Source of the DNA: an uncultured Anaeroplasmataceae bacterium
GTDB taxonomy: Bacteria; Bacillota_I; Bacilli_A; Acholeplasmatales; Anaeroplasmataceae
Reading direction: 5' to 3'
Assembly: GCA_944325035.1 (NCBI GenBank)
Contig: CALUYM010000006.1
Location: forward strand, 1-64,000
Length of the DNA stretch: 64,000 nucleotides
Made by a program: the position numbers and the translations under genes. This document shows, piece by piece, positions 1 to 9,640 of the stretch (position 1 is the stretch's first letter; every line of letters begins with the position of its first letter). Below the pieces are notes generated by a model. The model was not told where the DNA came from, did not search any database, and saw only the letters and a program-made list of their open reading frames with translations.

Positions 1-24
1 AACGCTACCGCTCTTATATTCTCA

Positions 25-45
25 CCTGCATAGCAGGCGGTTTTT
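25..45 (+). terminator. Hairpin plus T-tract, possible end of an upstream transcript
   Basis: CCTGC (25-29) pairs with GCAGG (33-37) around an ATA loop, and CGGTTTTT follows. ACCG near 7-10 can also pair with CGGT at 38-41. This looks like the intrinsic terminator of a plus-strand transcript that begins outside the window. A second hairpin follows directly (43-69). The upstream RNA or gene cannot be identified from 24 bases. Confidence 0.4.
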
Positions 46-71
46 ATGTGAGGCATTCGCCTAACATAATA

Positions 72-104
72 AAAAAACAGCCTAGTTTCCTAGACTGTTT
101 TTTT
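72..104 (-). terminator. Intrinsic terminator of the giant CvpA-like gene
   Basis: AAACAGCCTAG and CTAGACTGTTT form an 11-bp stem with one mismatch and a 3-nt loop. Read on the minus strand it ends in a run of T immediately after the stop codon at 108-110. Confidence 0.75.
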
Positions 105-107
105 GTT

Positions 108-3100
108 TTAATTTGAAAATGTGTTTGCAAATGCTACAACTGTTTCATTAGTAACAAATCTATCAATTTTAGTTTCTAATTTTTGATTATTCTTATTATA
201 TGAAACAATTGTTAGTTGTTCTGTACTTAGAGTTACTAGATTATCAGGATTTTCCGCATTATAAATAGATATTGTAAAATAGATTACAGAACTATAAGTT
301 ATACGTAAAATATTTGACTTAGTAAAAGCAAGCACAGCATTTTTATCTTTAATATTAACATCTTTATCAAATGAATAACTAGTTAATCCTAAAATCTTAG
401 AAGCTTCAAAATAATTCATTAGCTCTTGCTTATTAATTTGATATAATTTCTCATCATTCACTGATTTTAGTTCAATTATATCTAGAAGGCTTGCATTTTG
501 TGAAGCTTTAAACATCTCATATGAGATTGTATTTCTTAGAATTGAACTAGAAGTCAATGCATCAACACTATCCATAACTGTGTTAAAATCTACATTGATA
601 TTACCAATATTAGTTAATCCTAATCCTTCAATTGCTTTCATAAAATCAATCATTACACTTGTTTTTATAATATACTGACCACTTAATAAATCCACATCAC
701 TAGTTGAAACTTTTAATACTGTAGCTTCTTCTAGAATTGTTTTTGTAGCATTGTATCGTAAAATTGTAGATGTCCATAATCTTTCATCACTACCTTTAGA
801 TAAAATACTATTAAAATCAAATCTTTCAAAATCTGTGAAGTTTAGTGAATATAGAGCATTACGAAGATTTTGAATTTCTTCTTTTTCTAGATATCTACCA
901 GTATCATCATCTGCTGATGAAATAGTTCTTCTAATAACCGTTGGAATTTCTAACGCTTTAAATGAACTAATCTTATCTGATAAATTAAACCAAATAATTA
1001 TTGAATCACATAATTTAGTAATATCCAAGTTTGGACTTAGAATTGTATTTATATCAAAATCCTTGATATCATCTTTCATTCCTAATGTTTCTAAGGCAGT
1101 AGCTAGACTTGCAATTTCTGAAGATAAAATATATCTTTCTTCTAATCCATCAGTTAATACTGAACGTTCGATATCAGTGATATCATCTTTTGGTGGCAAT
1201 GCTAAATCGCCCATAGCAAAGATATTTTCAGAAAGAGTAAGCCAAATGATAGAACTTTCTGCTACAACATCAACTTTAGTCATACTTGGATTTGATACTG
1301 CTGAATCATTTAAACTTAACACTAAATTAACATTAATTGTTGGATTATCTAAACTAATACCTAATTCTTTAATAGCGTGGATAACCTTATAGATTTCTTT
1401 ATCCTTAACAATATTTAAAGAACGAAGATTAGATTTAATATCTGATGTTTGGATATTAGAATAATTACTTGGAATTGTTAAAACACTACTGATTGTATCG
1501 TTATTATAAAATGAATTTAATAATGTCGCATAAATTGTATTAGATTCTAAAATCGAATCTATTTCAGTATCAGTTAAGTTAATGAAACTATCTAAACTAA
1601 ATTTAGTATTTGGTTGGCTAATAACAGTAATTAAACCTAATTTATCTAATGCATTAATTATTTTTTTAGTTTCACCTTCATCTGCTTTAACTTCACCCAT
1701 TTTATTAATACTTAACCAGTTAAAGAAGTTTTCATCTTCAAGTGTTGTATATGATAAATCGTCAGTAATGCATAATGTATTAGCACCTGTTTCAACAATT
1801 AAGGTTGTAATCTTAGTTTCTACGATTACTGAATCTAATAATTTATCCAAAGCTTGCGCAGTTAATAATCCTCTTTGTTCCATACGTTCAATCGTCAACA
1901 AGCCTGAAAGTTCATTAAATTTAACACCAGCTGTTAATTCATCAGCACCAATAATCAATTCAACACCTGCAAATAAATTAACAACTTCATCTTTTTTTAT
2001 TACTATTTGCGGTTCTAAATCAGTACCTTCATATAAATTAGTTTGCACTTGGTTAATTACATCTAGTACACCAATATTAGAAATCGATTTTGATAAAGAA
2101 GAATATAAAATTTCTGATGTTAAGATTTGCATTAATCTAGAATTTTCATCACTAGCATTAATAGCAACCTTCAACATTTCTGCTTCATCAAATATGAAAT
2201 CATTTGTATCTGTAAATGTAACTCCTAATAATTTAATAGAATTAAGCAAATTAAAGAGCTCGTTATTTTCAACCCAACGTGTTAAATCATAATTATTAAT
2301 TAATTCATCTTTAGAAACCTGATATGCTTGTGGTATTGCAAAATTTTTATTGATATTTTCATTAGTTGAACTGTTTAACATATCAATTAATAGATTGATA
2401 ATTGTAGCTGAAAGAACACTACTTGAAGAAATAGATTGAATAACATCTTCATCTAAAATACGACTTAATTTAATTTGAGTAAAATCTGTTTTTCCATTTA
2501 AAATTAATCTAACTGTATCTAAGGCATGGCTAAATTCATCATACGTTAACATTGATGCATCTTTACCAGGTATAGTTGCAATCTTAGGTACAATAATGCC
2601 ATATTCTTTACCAGAACTTGGAATAGAAATATTTTCTAAATAAGAAGTAATCGTAGCATTTAGTATATTTGAATTTACAATGTTTTGTTTGGCTTCAGTT
2701 CCCAAATTCAAAACTTTTTCAATCATTAATGAAGATTGTTCTTCACTTGGTGCATTAATAACATCTTTAAATCCTACATTTTCATCTTTGACAATGTTTA
2801 ATAATGTTACAACTTCACTTGGTTTTAAACGATCTTTTCCTTCTAAATCTTCTTCCATTTTTGCATCTTTTGGCACAACAATAGAAGTTTCACCTAAAGA
2901 AATATTTTGTAATTCGCTAGTGACGATTATATTTAATACATTTGAGCTCATTGCACTAATAACGGCTTCTTCAGTCATATCTAAGAAGATATTTATTAAA
3001 TCATTTGGAGATAAAGATTCACTTGCGAAGAAACGATTTAGCATATCTCCGTCCGTAAGTGCATCAATAATATAATTTAATTCACCTTTAATTTCACCAT

Positions 3101-3300
3101 TACCAACCCATTTATCTAGATTAACTTCAATATTTTGATCAGTATCAAGCGCTAAACTTGAAGGAATTAAATCCTTATAATTACGCATTTTAACAATCTC
3201 AGTATAAGCTGTGATTGAAAGCGTTGATTTCAAAATTGAACTTTCCATCATTTTATCAACATTTTCATTTGTTAAAAGTTTACTATAATCAATTTTATCA
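108..3300 (-). repeat. Diverged tandem protein repeats within the giant CvpA-like gene
   Basis: From about residue 730 to the C-terminus the protein repeats a pattern: a helix with LG, then D-F-hydrophobic-IL, then S-S/N-I/V-L-x-x-T, then hydrophobic-x-I-P. The SxIL-type cores read ESSILKST, SSNVLNII, NSNILNAT, SSSVLSAT, TSEILYSS, ESNTIYAT, ESSIIWLT, TSTILRYN, TSSSILRNT and KSNILRIT. The units are too diverged to show as DNA repeats. Confidence 0.6.
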
Positions 3301-5498
3301 ACGAAAATATTTGGAGCAATATCTCCAATTAAATCTAACATCACTACTAATTCTTTAGAATCTACTAATGTCATTTCTAAATTAGAATCATTATAACGAG
3401 CTGATTGTGGAACATAAATTTGAACAGTCATCCCAACATTTTCAATATTAAACAATAAATCTGAAATCATTGCATGTAATAACTTTGAATAAGTATTTGG
3501 TTTAGCATAATCTAAGGTATTAGATATAACTTCTGTAATTCCGTAATTCTTATCAAATATCTTTCCTAATTTTTCAGTATTTGATGTAGTTTCATCAGTA
3601 AAAATTTCATAAATACGATATGCTTGAGTTGAAAGTGATTGAATCAATTTTGAAATTTCACCTTTAACTAATGTATCTCCTTCAAAATAAGAACCATAAG
3701 CTATATTTTGTGGAAGATTTATATCAAAGAAACTCTCGCTTATCATATCTTTTAAGCCCTGTGCATTTAAAAATGCACCAAGTACTGCATTATCAATTAT
3801 ATTATAAAGTAGTTTTGCACCATCACTACTAGTATTTTCTAAATCTTTTAGTAATGAACTAATTAATTCGTTTGTATCTACAATGTTATTCTTATTAACA
3901 TAATTAACAACATCGATAATTGTATCAAAAACACTGCTAATACTATTTGTCCATTTGATGTTATATAGCGAATAAGTATCAGCTTTATTATCAATACCAT
4001 CTAGTGAATATTCAGGCATAAATTCGTTCATACAAAGGATAGAAATGTCAGATAATAAAGCATTTGCTTTATTATTTTTCATGAAATCAAAAGAATTGAT
4101 CATTTCTTCTGTAGCTAATAGTACATTTTCAACAGCTTCAGCTTGTTCATCACTTAACATACCATTGTCACCACTATATGGTCTAATACCTAACGCTAAT
4201 GTTTCAGTTGTATCGCTTGGTTTAATTGATATAGTTGATAAAACATCATAATTTTTTGCTACTACAATTAACATGTCAAATATTAATTGTACATTATTAT
4301 TTGTGATAATTTCATTTGGATTAATTTTATTCTCTCCTGAAAAAACAGTTGAAATAATTTTAGTTTGGAAATTTTCCGAACCTTGTTCAATAGCCGCATC
4401 AGCATATGATTTTACAAAACATTGTGCCAAGTATAGTGTATAAGTACCAAAATTATGACTACTAATTATTTCATCAACTTTATCAGCAAATACTACTCCG
4501 TCTTTTTTTACAGACAATAATTCAATTAAGTAATTTGGATTATTCAATTGGCTAACATTGGCACCATAACGGAATGCTTCAATTGCTAAATCTTTAATTA
4601 ATCCCACCATTGGAGCTAACTCTTTTCGTCCATAAAATGAGCTCCCATCAATTCCTTCGGGAACATCTCCAACATTATTACCCTTTAATAAATAATCTGA
4701 TATCAAAAGATATACTGGTACATTTTCACTTGTTTTAACTGATTCCAGAATCTTACCAATTCCTACAGTACCATATCTATTTATGATATCATAATATTCT
4801 GTTATATCGTAAGTTTTATCATCTACATTGATAATAACTTCTTCTTTTGAATCACTATATTTACCACCAGATAATACAAAGAAAAGTGAGCCAACAAAAC
4901 TAAATACTAAAATAGAAACTACTAACCCTCTAAATGTTCCAATTCCCATTCCAAGTAATCGATGCTTCTTGTAGTTATTTTTAATAGCTTCTTTCTTTTT
5001 TTGATGGCGTTTTTGTTTGAAGAAAATCAAATATACTATGTATAAAATGAACTTAATTATAAAATATAGAACTAAAATAACTACTAACATTACAATTCTA
5101 ACCGCAAACTCCGCAACGGCCATTAATGCACCAACAATAGTACCTAACGAAGCACTAGTATAAAAACTTGTTGGTAAAGTAGTTGCCATAAATTCTGTCA
5201 TATATTCATTTAAACTATTATAATCAGCTGTATTCAATAATTTCCCTAAACTTGTATTAAAATTTCCTAAAATTAAATTGGTATATTGAACCGACACATG
5301 ATTAAAATCTTTTCCAAATATTAAATAGAAAATTAAAAAAGAAACACCTAAGGCAATAAACATATTAATTAGCAGAATGATGGATTTACGCAACCCACGG
5401 CGAAATCCAGTTATCGCAGCACCAACTACACCCAATATAAATAGAATTGTTGGAATATATACTAAATAATTCATATAATTAAAGGCTAAAAAAATCAT
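108..5498 (-). CDS. Giant CvpA-like membrane protein with a long repeat-built C-terminal region
   Basis: About 1,796 residues. The N-terminal 215 residues carry about four membrane segments and the run GFRRGLRKSI, which resembles the start of CvpA (colicin V production) family proteins; CvpA itself is only about 160-180 residues. The rest is hydrophilic and built from about ten diverged units of roughly 80-130 residues. A typical unit reads: acidic helix with LxxALxxLG, a short segment with DFxxIL, then SSILxxTxS, then a hydrophobic strand ending in IP. No signal peptide cleavage site, LPxTG or catalytic motif is visible. I start at the ATG at 5498 because AGAAGGAG lies 8 nt upstream; the GTG three codons earlier sits inside that SD. 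It is a single gene with its own terminator. Function unknown; an anchored adhesin-like or scaffold role is only a guess. Confidence 0.8.
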   Translation of the reverse strand: MIFLAFNYMNYLVYIPTILFILGVVGAAITGFRRGLRKSIILLINMFIALGVSFLIFYLIFGKDFNHVSVQYTNLILGNFNTSLGKLLNTADYNSLNEYMTEFMATTLPTSFYTSASLGTIVGALMAVAEFAVRIVMLVVILVLYFIIKFILYIVYLIFFKQKRHQKKKEAIKNNYKKHRLLGMGIGTFRGLVVSILVFSFVGSLFFVLSGGKYSDSKEEVIINVDDKTYDITEYYDIINRYGTVGIGKILESVKTSENVPVYLLISDYLLKGNNVGDVPEGIDGSSFYGRKELAPMVGLIKDLAIEAFRYGANVSQLNNPNYLIELLSVKKDGVVFADKVDEIISSHNFGTYTLYLAQCFVKSYADAAIEQGSENFQTKIISTVFSGENKINPNEIITNNNVQLIFDMLIVVAKNYDVLSTISIKPSDTTETLALGIRPYSGDNGMLSDEQAEAVENVLLATEEMINSFDFMKNNKANALLSDISILCMNEFMPEYSLDGIDNKADTYSLYNIKWTNSISSVFDTIIDVVNYVNKNNIVDTNELISSLLKDLENTSSDGAKLLYNIIDNAVLGAFLNAQGLKDMISESFFDINLPQNIAYGSYFEGDTLVKGEISKLIQSLSTQAYRIYEIFTDETTSNTEKLGKIFDKNYGITEVISNTLDYAKPNTYSKLLHAMISDLLFNIENVGMTVQIYVPQSARYNDSNLEMTLVDSKELVVMLDLIGDIAPNIFVDKIDYSKLLTNENVDKMMESSILKSTLSITAYTEIVKMRNYKDLIPSSLALDTDQNIEVNLDKWVGNGEIKGELNYIIDALTDGDMLNRFFASESLSPNDLINIFLDMTEEAVISAMSSNVLNIIVTSELQNISLGETSIVVPKDAKMEEDLEGKDRLKPSEVVTLLNIVKDENVGFKDVINAPSEEQSSLMIEKVLNLGTEAKQNIVNSNILNATITSYLENISIPSSGKEYGIIVPKIATIPGKDASMLTYDEFSHALDTVRLILNGKTDFTQIKLSRILDEDVIQSISSSSVLSATIINLLIDMLNSSTNENINKNFAIPQAYQVSKDELINNYDLTRWVENNELFNLLNSIKLLGVTFTDTNDFIFDEAEMLKVAINASDENSRLMQILTSEILYSSLSKSISNIGVLDVINQVQTNLYEGTDLEPQIVIKKDEVVNLFAGVELIIGADELTAGVKFNELSGLLTIERMEQRGLLTAQALDKLLDSVIVETKITTLIVETGANTLCITDDLSYTTLEDENFFNWLSINKMGEVKADEGETKKIINALDKLGLITVISQPNTKFSLDSFINLTDTEIDSILESNTIYATLLNSFYNNDTISSVLTIPSNYSNIQTSDIKSNLRSLNIVKDKEIYKVIHAIKELGISLDNPTINVNLVLSLNDSAVSNPSMTKVDVVAESSIIWLTLSENIFAMGDLALPPKDDITDIERSVLTDGLEERYILSSEIASLATALETLGMKDDIKDFDINTILSPNLDITKLCDSIIIWFNLSDKISSFKALEIPTVIRRTISSADDDTGRYLEKEEIQNLRNALYSLNFTDFERFDFNSILSKGSDERLWTSTILRYNATKTILEEATVLKVSTSDVDLLSGQYIIKTSVMIDFMKAIEGLGLTNIGNINVDFNTVMDSVDALTSSSILRNTISYEMFKASQNASLLDIIELKSVNDEKLYQINKQELMNYFEASKILGLTSYSFDKDVNIKDKNAVLAFTKSNILRITYSSVIYFTISIYNAENPDNLVTLSTEQLTIVSYNKNNQKLETKIDRFVTNETVVAFANTFSN

Positions 5499-5507
5499 TT
5501 CTACCAC

Positions 5508-5983
5508 TCCTTCTGATATCTCTTATCATTATTAATTATATAACAAAAAAGCAAATTTTGTCAAAAAAACTAGCACAATGAAAACATTTTTATAAATTTC
5601 TTTTTTCTTATTTTTTTTAAATAAATCTAATTTTTATTAAAACAAATCATTTATTTAGATTTAGTTTTCATCATTAAAAAGTTTAATTATTTATGCTATC
5701 CTAATTCAAAAATGTATTAATCTATCTTATCTATATTAGTAAAATCTAATATTTTAATAATTTATTCATACAAATTTAAAATGAAAGTTAAATATAATTT
5801 TAAATTTTATAAATATACTATAATCGGTTAAATTTTCAAAATAATGGTTACTTAGAACTTAAAATCATTTTAGATTATTTTACTTTATTATGTTATAATA
5901 TATGCTTTCTTTATTTATGCATATTGTTAAATATACCTTACTCTTTACAAACATTTTGATGCTAATAATTTTTAAAAATTTTC
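5508..5983. other. AT-rich intergenic stretch without a recognisable gene
   Basis: About 480 bases of very AT-rich DNA lie between the giant gene and the tRNA-Trp promoter. I see no ORF with a ribosome binding site and no clear structured RNA. It presumably holds the minus-strand promoter of the giant gene. Confidence 0.6.
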
Positions 5984-6012
5984 TTGATTTTAAATTTTAA
6001 ATGTGCTATACT
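5984..6012 (+). promoter_or_regulatory. Sigma-A type promoter of tRNA-Trp
   Basis: TTGATT at 5984-5989 and TATACT at 6007-6012 are 17 bases apart. The tRNA begins 15 bases after the -10 box. Confidence 0.75.
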
Positions 6013-6027
6013 CAAAAAGCAATGTAT

Positions 6028-6102
6028 AGGGGCATGATGTCAACGGTAGCATACCGGTCTCCAAAACCGTCCGTACGGGTTCGAATCCTGTTGCCCCTGC
6101 CA
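6028..6102 (+). tRNA. tRNA-Trp (anticodon CCA)
   Basis: Acceptor strand AGGGGCA pairs with TGCCCCT, followed by discriminator G and an encoded CCA. The D stem is ATGT/GCAT. The anticodon loop CTCCAAA gives CCA. The T arm is ACGGG-TTCGAAT-CCTGT. The outermost anticodon-stem pair appears to be a C-U mismatch, or the stem is shifted by one. A CCA anticodon reading only UGG agrees with TGA being a stop in this genome. Confidence 0.95.
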
Positions 6103-6113
6103 TGATGAATATT

Positions 6114-6144
6114 AAAGTTGATACAAAATGTATCAACTTTTTTT
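6114..6144 (+). terminator. Terminator of tRNA-Trp
   Basis: A perfect 12-bp stem, AAAGTTGATACA with TGTATCAACTTT, has a 3-nt loop and is followed by a T-tract. Confidence 0.85.
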
Positions 6145-6204
6145 ATTATTCTATACCATACTTAGATAGTATTAGTTAAAACTTAATTCATATATTTTTA
6201 AAAA

Positions 6205-7206
6205 TCAATTATGATTTACATTAATATTTAAATTAACATCATTAATGCTGTATTGTTTATTATATTTTTCATTAATATCATTAATTCTTAGATAATCCAT
6301 CCCATCTGAATACAATTTATCTAAAGTTTTTTTGACTCCATCTTCAATATATGTCTTTACATCTTCACTTTTAACAAAACTAAATAAAGCTTTATAAGAT
6401 ACATCAATATTTAAATACAGTTTATCTTTTTTCTTTGTTTTAACATTTACTTCATTAACTGTAATTGGTATTTCACTTAGATAATATTTAGCTTGATCAA
6501 AGCTATTTAAAAAAAGTAAGTGAACATCTTCTTCAACGGAGTATGTTTTATACATATCTTTTTTTACAACTGCAACACCACTTAATTTTAGATTCTTGGT
6601 TTTCTCATCACCAATTGTATATTTTTCTTCAATTGTAACTTCTGGTATTTTTAATAAGAACTCTTTTTTACTATAGAGTCTTAAAAAACGGACAAAATTA
6701 AGTGGAGCAATATAATTAAATAAATATTCACTATCTCTTGTCACATTTAAAATAGAATAATAAGTTGATGTAGAGTCTGGATTTTTAAACGAAAAAATAT
6801 CATCTTTGCTATCTTTGGTTGAAAATATGTAGAAATTAAAATCAATATATTCACTTTCTGCAATAAAAGTAACAAACTCATTTAAATTTTCCATTTTTAA
6901 AAAATTAGGACTAAAAATTACACTTACAACATGACGATAATTAATTTCAAAATCAGTTGACATTTCAATTTTATTAAACACATCTTCAAGTGTTTCACCA
7001 TTCATAGATATAACTGTATTCTTTTCATCTCCACTAGATTCACTTTTACCTACACTCAAAGCACTTGGAGAGAAAAATACTAATTCAAATTCTTCTTTTT
7101 TATCAAAATATATACTTGAAATATAAAGACGGTGACTAATCAAGATTGTCTTTCCGATAAAAATAACGGAAAAAATAATAAATAACATCCATATAATGCG
7201 TCTCAT
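6205..7206 (-). CDS. gerC: Spore germination protein, Ger(x)C family
   Basis: 333 residues, slightly shorter than the usual 370-400. One hydrophobic segment at about residues 5-22 is followed by an extracytoplasmic domain. The body fits the family: an early block asking which proteins to hold near the receptor, a central RHVVSVIFSP-type strand, and a C-terminal alpha/beta domain. Its ATG overlaps the gerA stop as ATGA (7203-7206), so it is translationally coupled as the last gene of the gerB-gerA-gerC operon. GerC proteins are normally lipoproteins, but this N-terminus has no cysteine at all, so it should be an uncleaved signal anchor. The family call rests mainly on operon context and overall pattern. 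Confidence 0.8.
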   Translation of the reverse strand: MRRIIWMLFIIFSVIFIGKTILISHRLYISSIYFDKKEEFELVFFSPSALSVGKSESSGDEKNTVISMNGETLEDVFNKIEMSTDFEINYRHVVSVIFSPNFLKMENLNEFVTFIAESEYIDFNFYIFSTKDSKDDIFSFKNPDSTSTYYSILNVTRDSEYLFNYIAPLNFVRFLRLYSKKEFLLKIPEVTIEEKYTIGDEKTKNLKLSGVAVVKKDMYKTYSVEEDVHLLFLNSFDQAKYYLSEIPITVNEVNVKTKKKDKLYLNIDVSYKALFSFVKSEDVKTYIEDGVKKTLDKLYSDGMDYLRINDINEKYNKQYSINDVNLNINVNHN

Positions 7207-8606
7207 CGTTTTTTTCTCCTATTATTAACATGTAATTCTTCTGGACGAGTTTTTAATTTTTCATTTGATTCAAACATAAAGTGTTTTTTTATTCCTTTTA
7301 TACTCCATGGAATAAATGGATATAAAAAATCAACCTTATATGTTGTTTCACTACTAATTCTAATGACTAAATAAATACTTGCTAAAGTAAGTCCAAAAAA
7401 ACCTAAAAACAAAGATGATACTAAAAGGAAAATTCTTATTAAAGAAATACTCATTACAAATGTCACATTTGATGAAATAGTAAATGAAGCTAAAAACGAT
7501 AGGGCTACTAGCGTAATTATAATAACACCGACCATTCCTGATAAAACTGTATTTTGCCCAATAATAATTCCACCTACTAAAACAACCATTGATGAAAGAG
7601 TTAGTTTAGGTGATTTAAAGGAGACAATGTAGTACAATTCAAAAAGAAAGAGAACTAACATTATTTCCATATAAACCGGAATAAAAACACCTTTTTGAGT
7701 AACTTTGAATGTTGATATTAAAAGTAAGGATAAAGAATCTGATTGATATGTTACAAAACTTAACAAGATACCTAAAAAAGCAGTAGCTAAAAAATATGAC
7801 ATCATTACAAAAACTCTTAGTATTAAAGCATATGGTTTTAAATTAACTTGTTCTAATCTCAATCTTAAAAAACTTGATATTGTATTTGGTATGCAAATGA
7901 TATTTGGAATTCCATCCACTAAAATAACAACTTCACCATTTGTTAAATTTCTAGCAACTAAATCTGCTGATCCTAAATATAAGTATCTAGGCATAATTGC
8001 ATCTTTTTGAAAATATGAAGTTATATCTTGAGTTGAATAAACACCATCTACATCAATTTTACTCAAAATTTCTTTAGTTTGATTGACATATGATTTATTC
8101 GTAATATTTTTCATCCACAATATATTTACTCTTGTTTTACTAATTCTACCTATATATAACTCTTCAATCTGCATCGTTGGGTCTTTAATCCTATTTCTTA
8201 TTAAAACAATATTAATTTTAATAGATTCTACGAACCCATCACGCGGTCCTGTAATTGCATCTGGTTCAGAAATACTATCAGAAACGCTCCTAGATGGTTT
8301 ATTAATTAAATCGAAAAAATAATAAATTTTAAATGTTTCATCGTAAATAATAAGCATTCCCATAAACAGAAGTTCTAAAATACTATCCTTAGTTTCATTT
8401 TCTAAGATCTTGCATACACCAACAAAAACATCTGATAGTTTTTTTCTTCCGTTGTTTTCTTTTACAACTGGTAAAAAATCACGATTAAATAGTCTAATAT
8501 CACATGAATCATTTTGATAAGCAAAATAATATGGCAAATCAGTTTTAGCAACCGTTACATCCTTATTGTTCTTTAATGCCTCGGTTATTTCTTTAATCTG
8601 TATCAC
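7203..8606 (-). CDS. gerA: Spore germination protein, GerA family receptor subunit
   Basis: About 467 residues. The N-terminal soluble domain (to about 235) includes the RNRIKDPTMQIEELYIGR region and the VVILVDGIPNIICIP strand typical of GerA-family A subunits. The C-terminal half has about five to six membrane segments with VGGIIIGQNTVLSGMVGV and ends FLYPFIPW, the counterpart of the family's PYLxPFxP. With GerB and GerC it should form the inner spore membrane germinant receptor. The GTG at 8606 is chosen because GGAGG lies 7 nt upstream; the in-frame TTG at 8612 is only 1-2 nt from it. It overlaps the end of gerB by 14 nt and its TGA stop overlaps the gerC ATG. Confidence 0.92.
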   Translation of the reverse strand: MIQIKEITEALKNNKDVTVAKTDLPYYFAYQNDSCDIRLFNRDFLPVVKENNGRKKLSDVFVGVCKILENETKDSILELLFMGMLIIYDETFKIYYFFDLINKPSRSVSDSISEPDAITGPRDGFVESIKINIVLIRNRIKDPTMQIEELYIGRISKTRVNILWMKNITNKSYVNQTKEILSKIDVDGVYSTQDITSYFQKDAIMPRYLYLGSADLVARNLTNGEVVILVDGIPNIICIPNTISSFLRLRLEQVNLKPYALILRVFVMMSYFLATAFLGILLSFVTYQSDSLSLLLISTFKVTQKGVFIPVYMEIMLVLFLFELYYIVSFKSPKLTLSSMVVLVGGIIIGQNTVLSGMVGVIIITLVALSFLASFTISSNVTFVMSISLIRIFLLVSSLFLGFFGLTLASIYLVIRISSETTYKVDFLYPFIPWSIKGIKKHFMFESNEKLKTRPEELHVNNRRKKR

Positions 8607-9594
8607 GTCCAAACCTCCAAACTATAAAAATAAAAATTATCAATACTATAATTATTAAATAAATATATAATGAAATATAATTAATAAAAAAGGACCAATT
8701 AGCATTCAAAATATACGATCCTATGAGCAAAATAATTAAACTTAGATATTTAAACTTAGAGTTTTTTTCATAGTGTAATTTTTCAACTGTTTTAATACTA
8801 AAAATAATCTTAATTATGGCACATAAAGTAAGAGCATAAATGTATAAAAAGTCAAAGTTTTCAAGGATAAAAAAATTAGGTTTTAAATTATACAAGAGAT
8901 ATCCCATTCCTTTAAAACCTCTCATAGAATTGCCAAATAACATTGATAAGGATATTGCTTCAAATATAGATAAAATAAAAAAAGCAATATTGGCATATAA
9001 GATAATATTCATCTTTTTTCCTTTTACTCTAGGGATTAATATTGCGAAGATATAATTATCTAGCGGTAATAACAAAAGAATGAAGATTGATTTAAAAATA
9101 CTTTTATCAAATTTTATTAATAATATTTCTGATAAATCAAAATATGAATAATGTGATAAATCAGCATAAATAATAAAGATACTTAACCCAAGAAAAAAAA
9201 TTAAACTTGAATTAATAATATTATTTAAATTAAATTTTGAAATTAAAAAACCAGCGAATATAAATGCAATAATAAAAATTAAAGGTGGATAATTTTGATA
9301 AAAATTATATCCTAGTGAAAGTGAAGTAATTACAATTAACAATATTACCGATAAGTATAGATAAATTGTGATAAGATATTTACTTATCTTATTTTTTCTT
9401 ACTCTTCTAAAAAAATTTTTGACTAAAACTTTAGGAAGTATTAAGTATAAAAGAAAAGAAATGACTAACATCAGAATATAGCAATAGATAAAGGAAGTTC
9501 CATATTGTTCATATAAAGTGGGTACAAAATAATAATTTAAAATTATATAGTTATTAAAAAAAATAAGGAAAAATAAAGCTATTTTTGTGATAAT
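8593..9594 (-). CDS. gerB: Spore germination protein, GerB-type permease subunit, with apparent AUU/AUC start
   Basis: Extended to 9594 the product is 333 residues with about ten hydrophobic segments, matching the GerAB family (amino acid-polyamine-organocation transporter fold, germinant-binding subunit). The first ATG (9471) gives only 292 residues and cuts off the first membrane segment and part of the second. The reading frame stays open upstream and encodes TKIALFFLIFF and then FIYCYILMLVISFLLYLIL, which look like TM1 and TM2. A strong SD, AGGGAGG (9599-9605), precedes ATT (9592-9594) by 4 nt and ATC (9589-9591) by 7 nt. No ATG, GTG or TTG is available there. So either a rare AUU/AUC start is used, or the start codon has mutated. 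Confidence 0.8.
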   Translation of the reverse strand: MITKIALFFLIFFNNYIILNYYFVPTLYEQYGTSFIYCYILMLVISFLLYLILPKVLVKNFFRRVRKNKISKYLITIYLYLSVILLIVITSLSLGYNFYQNYPPLIFIIAFIFAGFLISKFNLNNIINSSLIFFLGLSIFIIYADLSHYSYFDLSEILLIKFDKSIFKSIFILLLLPLDNYIFAILIPRVKGKKMNIILYANIAFFILSIFEAISLSMLFGNSMRGFKGMGYLLYNLKPNFFILENFDFLYIYALTLCAIIKIIFSIKTVEKLHYEKNSKFKYLSLIILLIGSYILNANWSFFINYISLYIYLIIIVLIIFIFIVWRFGRDTD

Positions 9595-9640
9595 AAAACC
9601 TCCCTACTACTAGTTTGGTAATATTTCCCAAAAACATACG

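Noticed and set aside
1582-2292. 236-codon plus-strand frame opposite the giant gene
   Set aside because: It lies wholly antisense to a well-supported coding frame, has no SD and no recognisable protein pattern. Similar long antisense frames elsewhere were dropped for the same reason.
7203-7206. Genetic code 4 (TGA as Trp), considered because of the mollicute-like composition
   Set aside because: TGA stops sit exactly at coupled ATGA junctions (gerA/gerC; 54977-54980) and inside terminators (49380), Trp codons seen are TGG, and the only tRNA-Trp has anticodon CCA.
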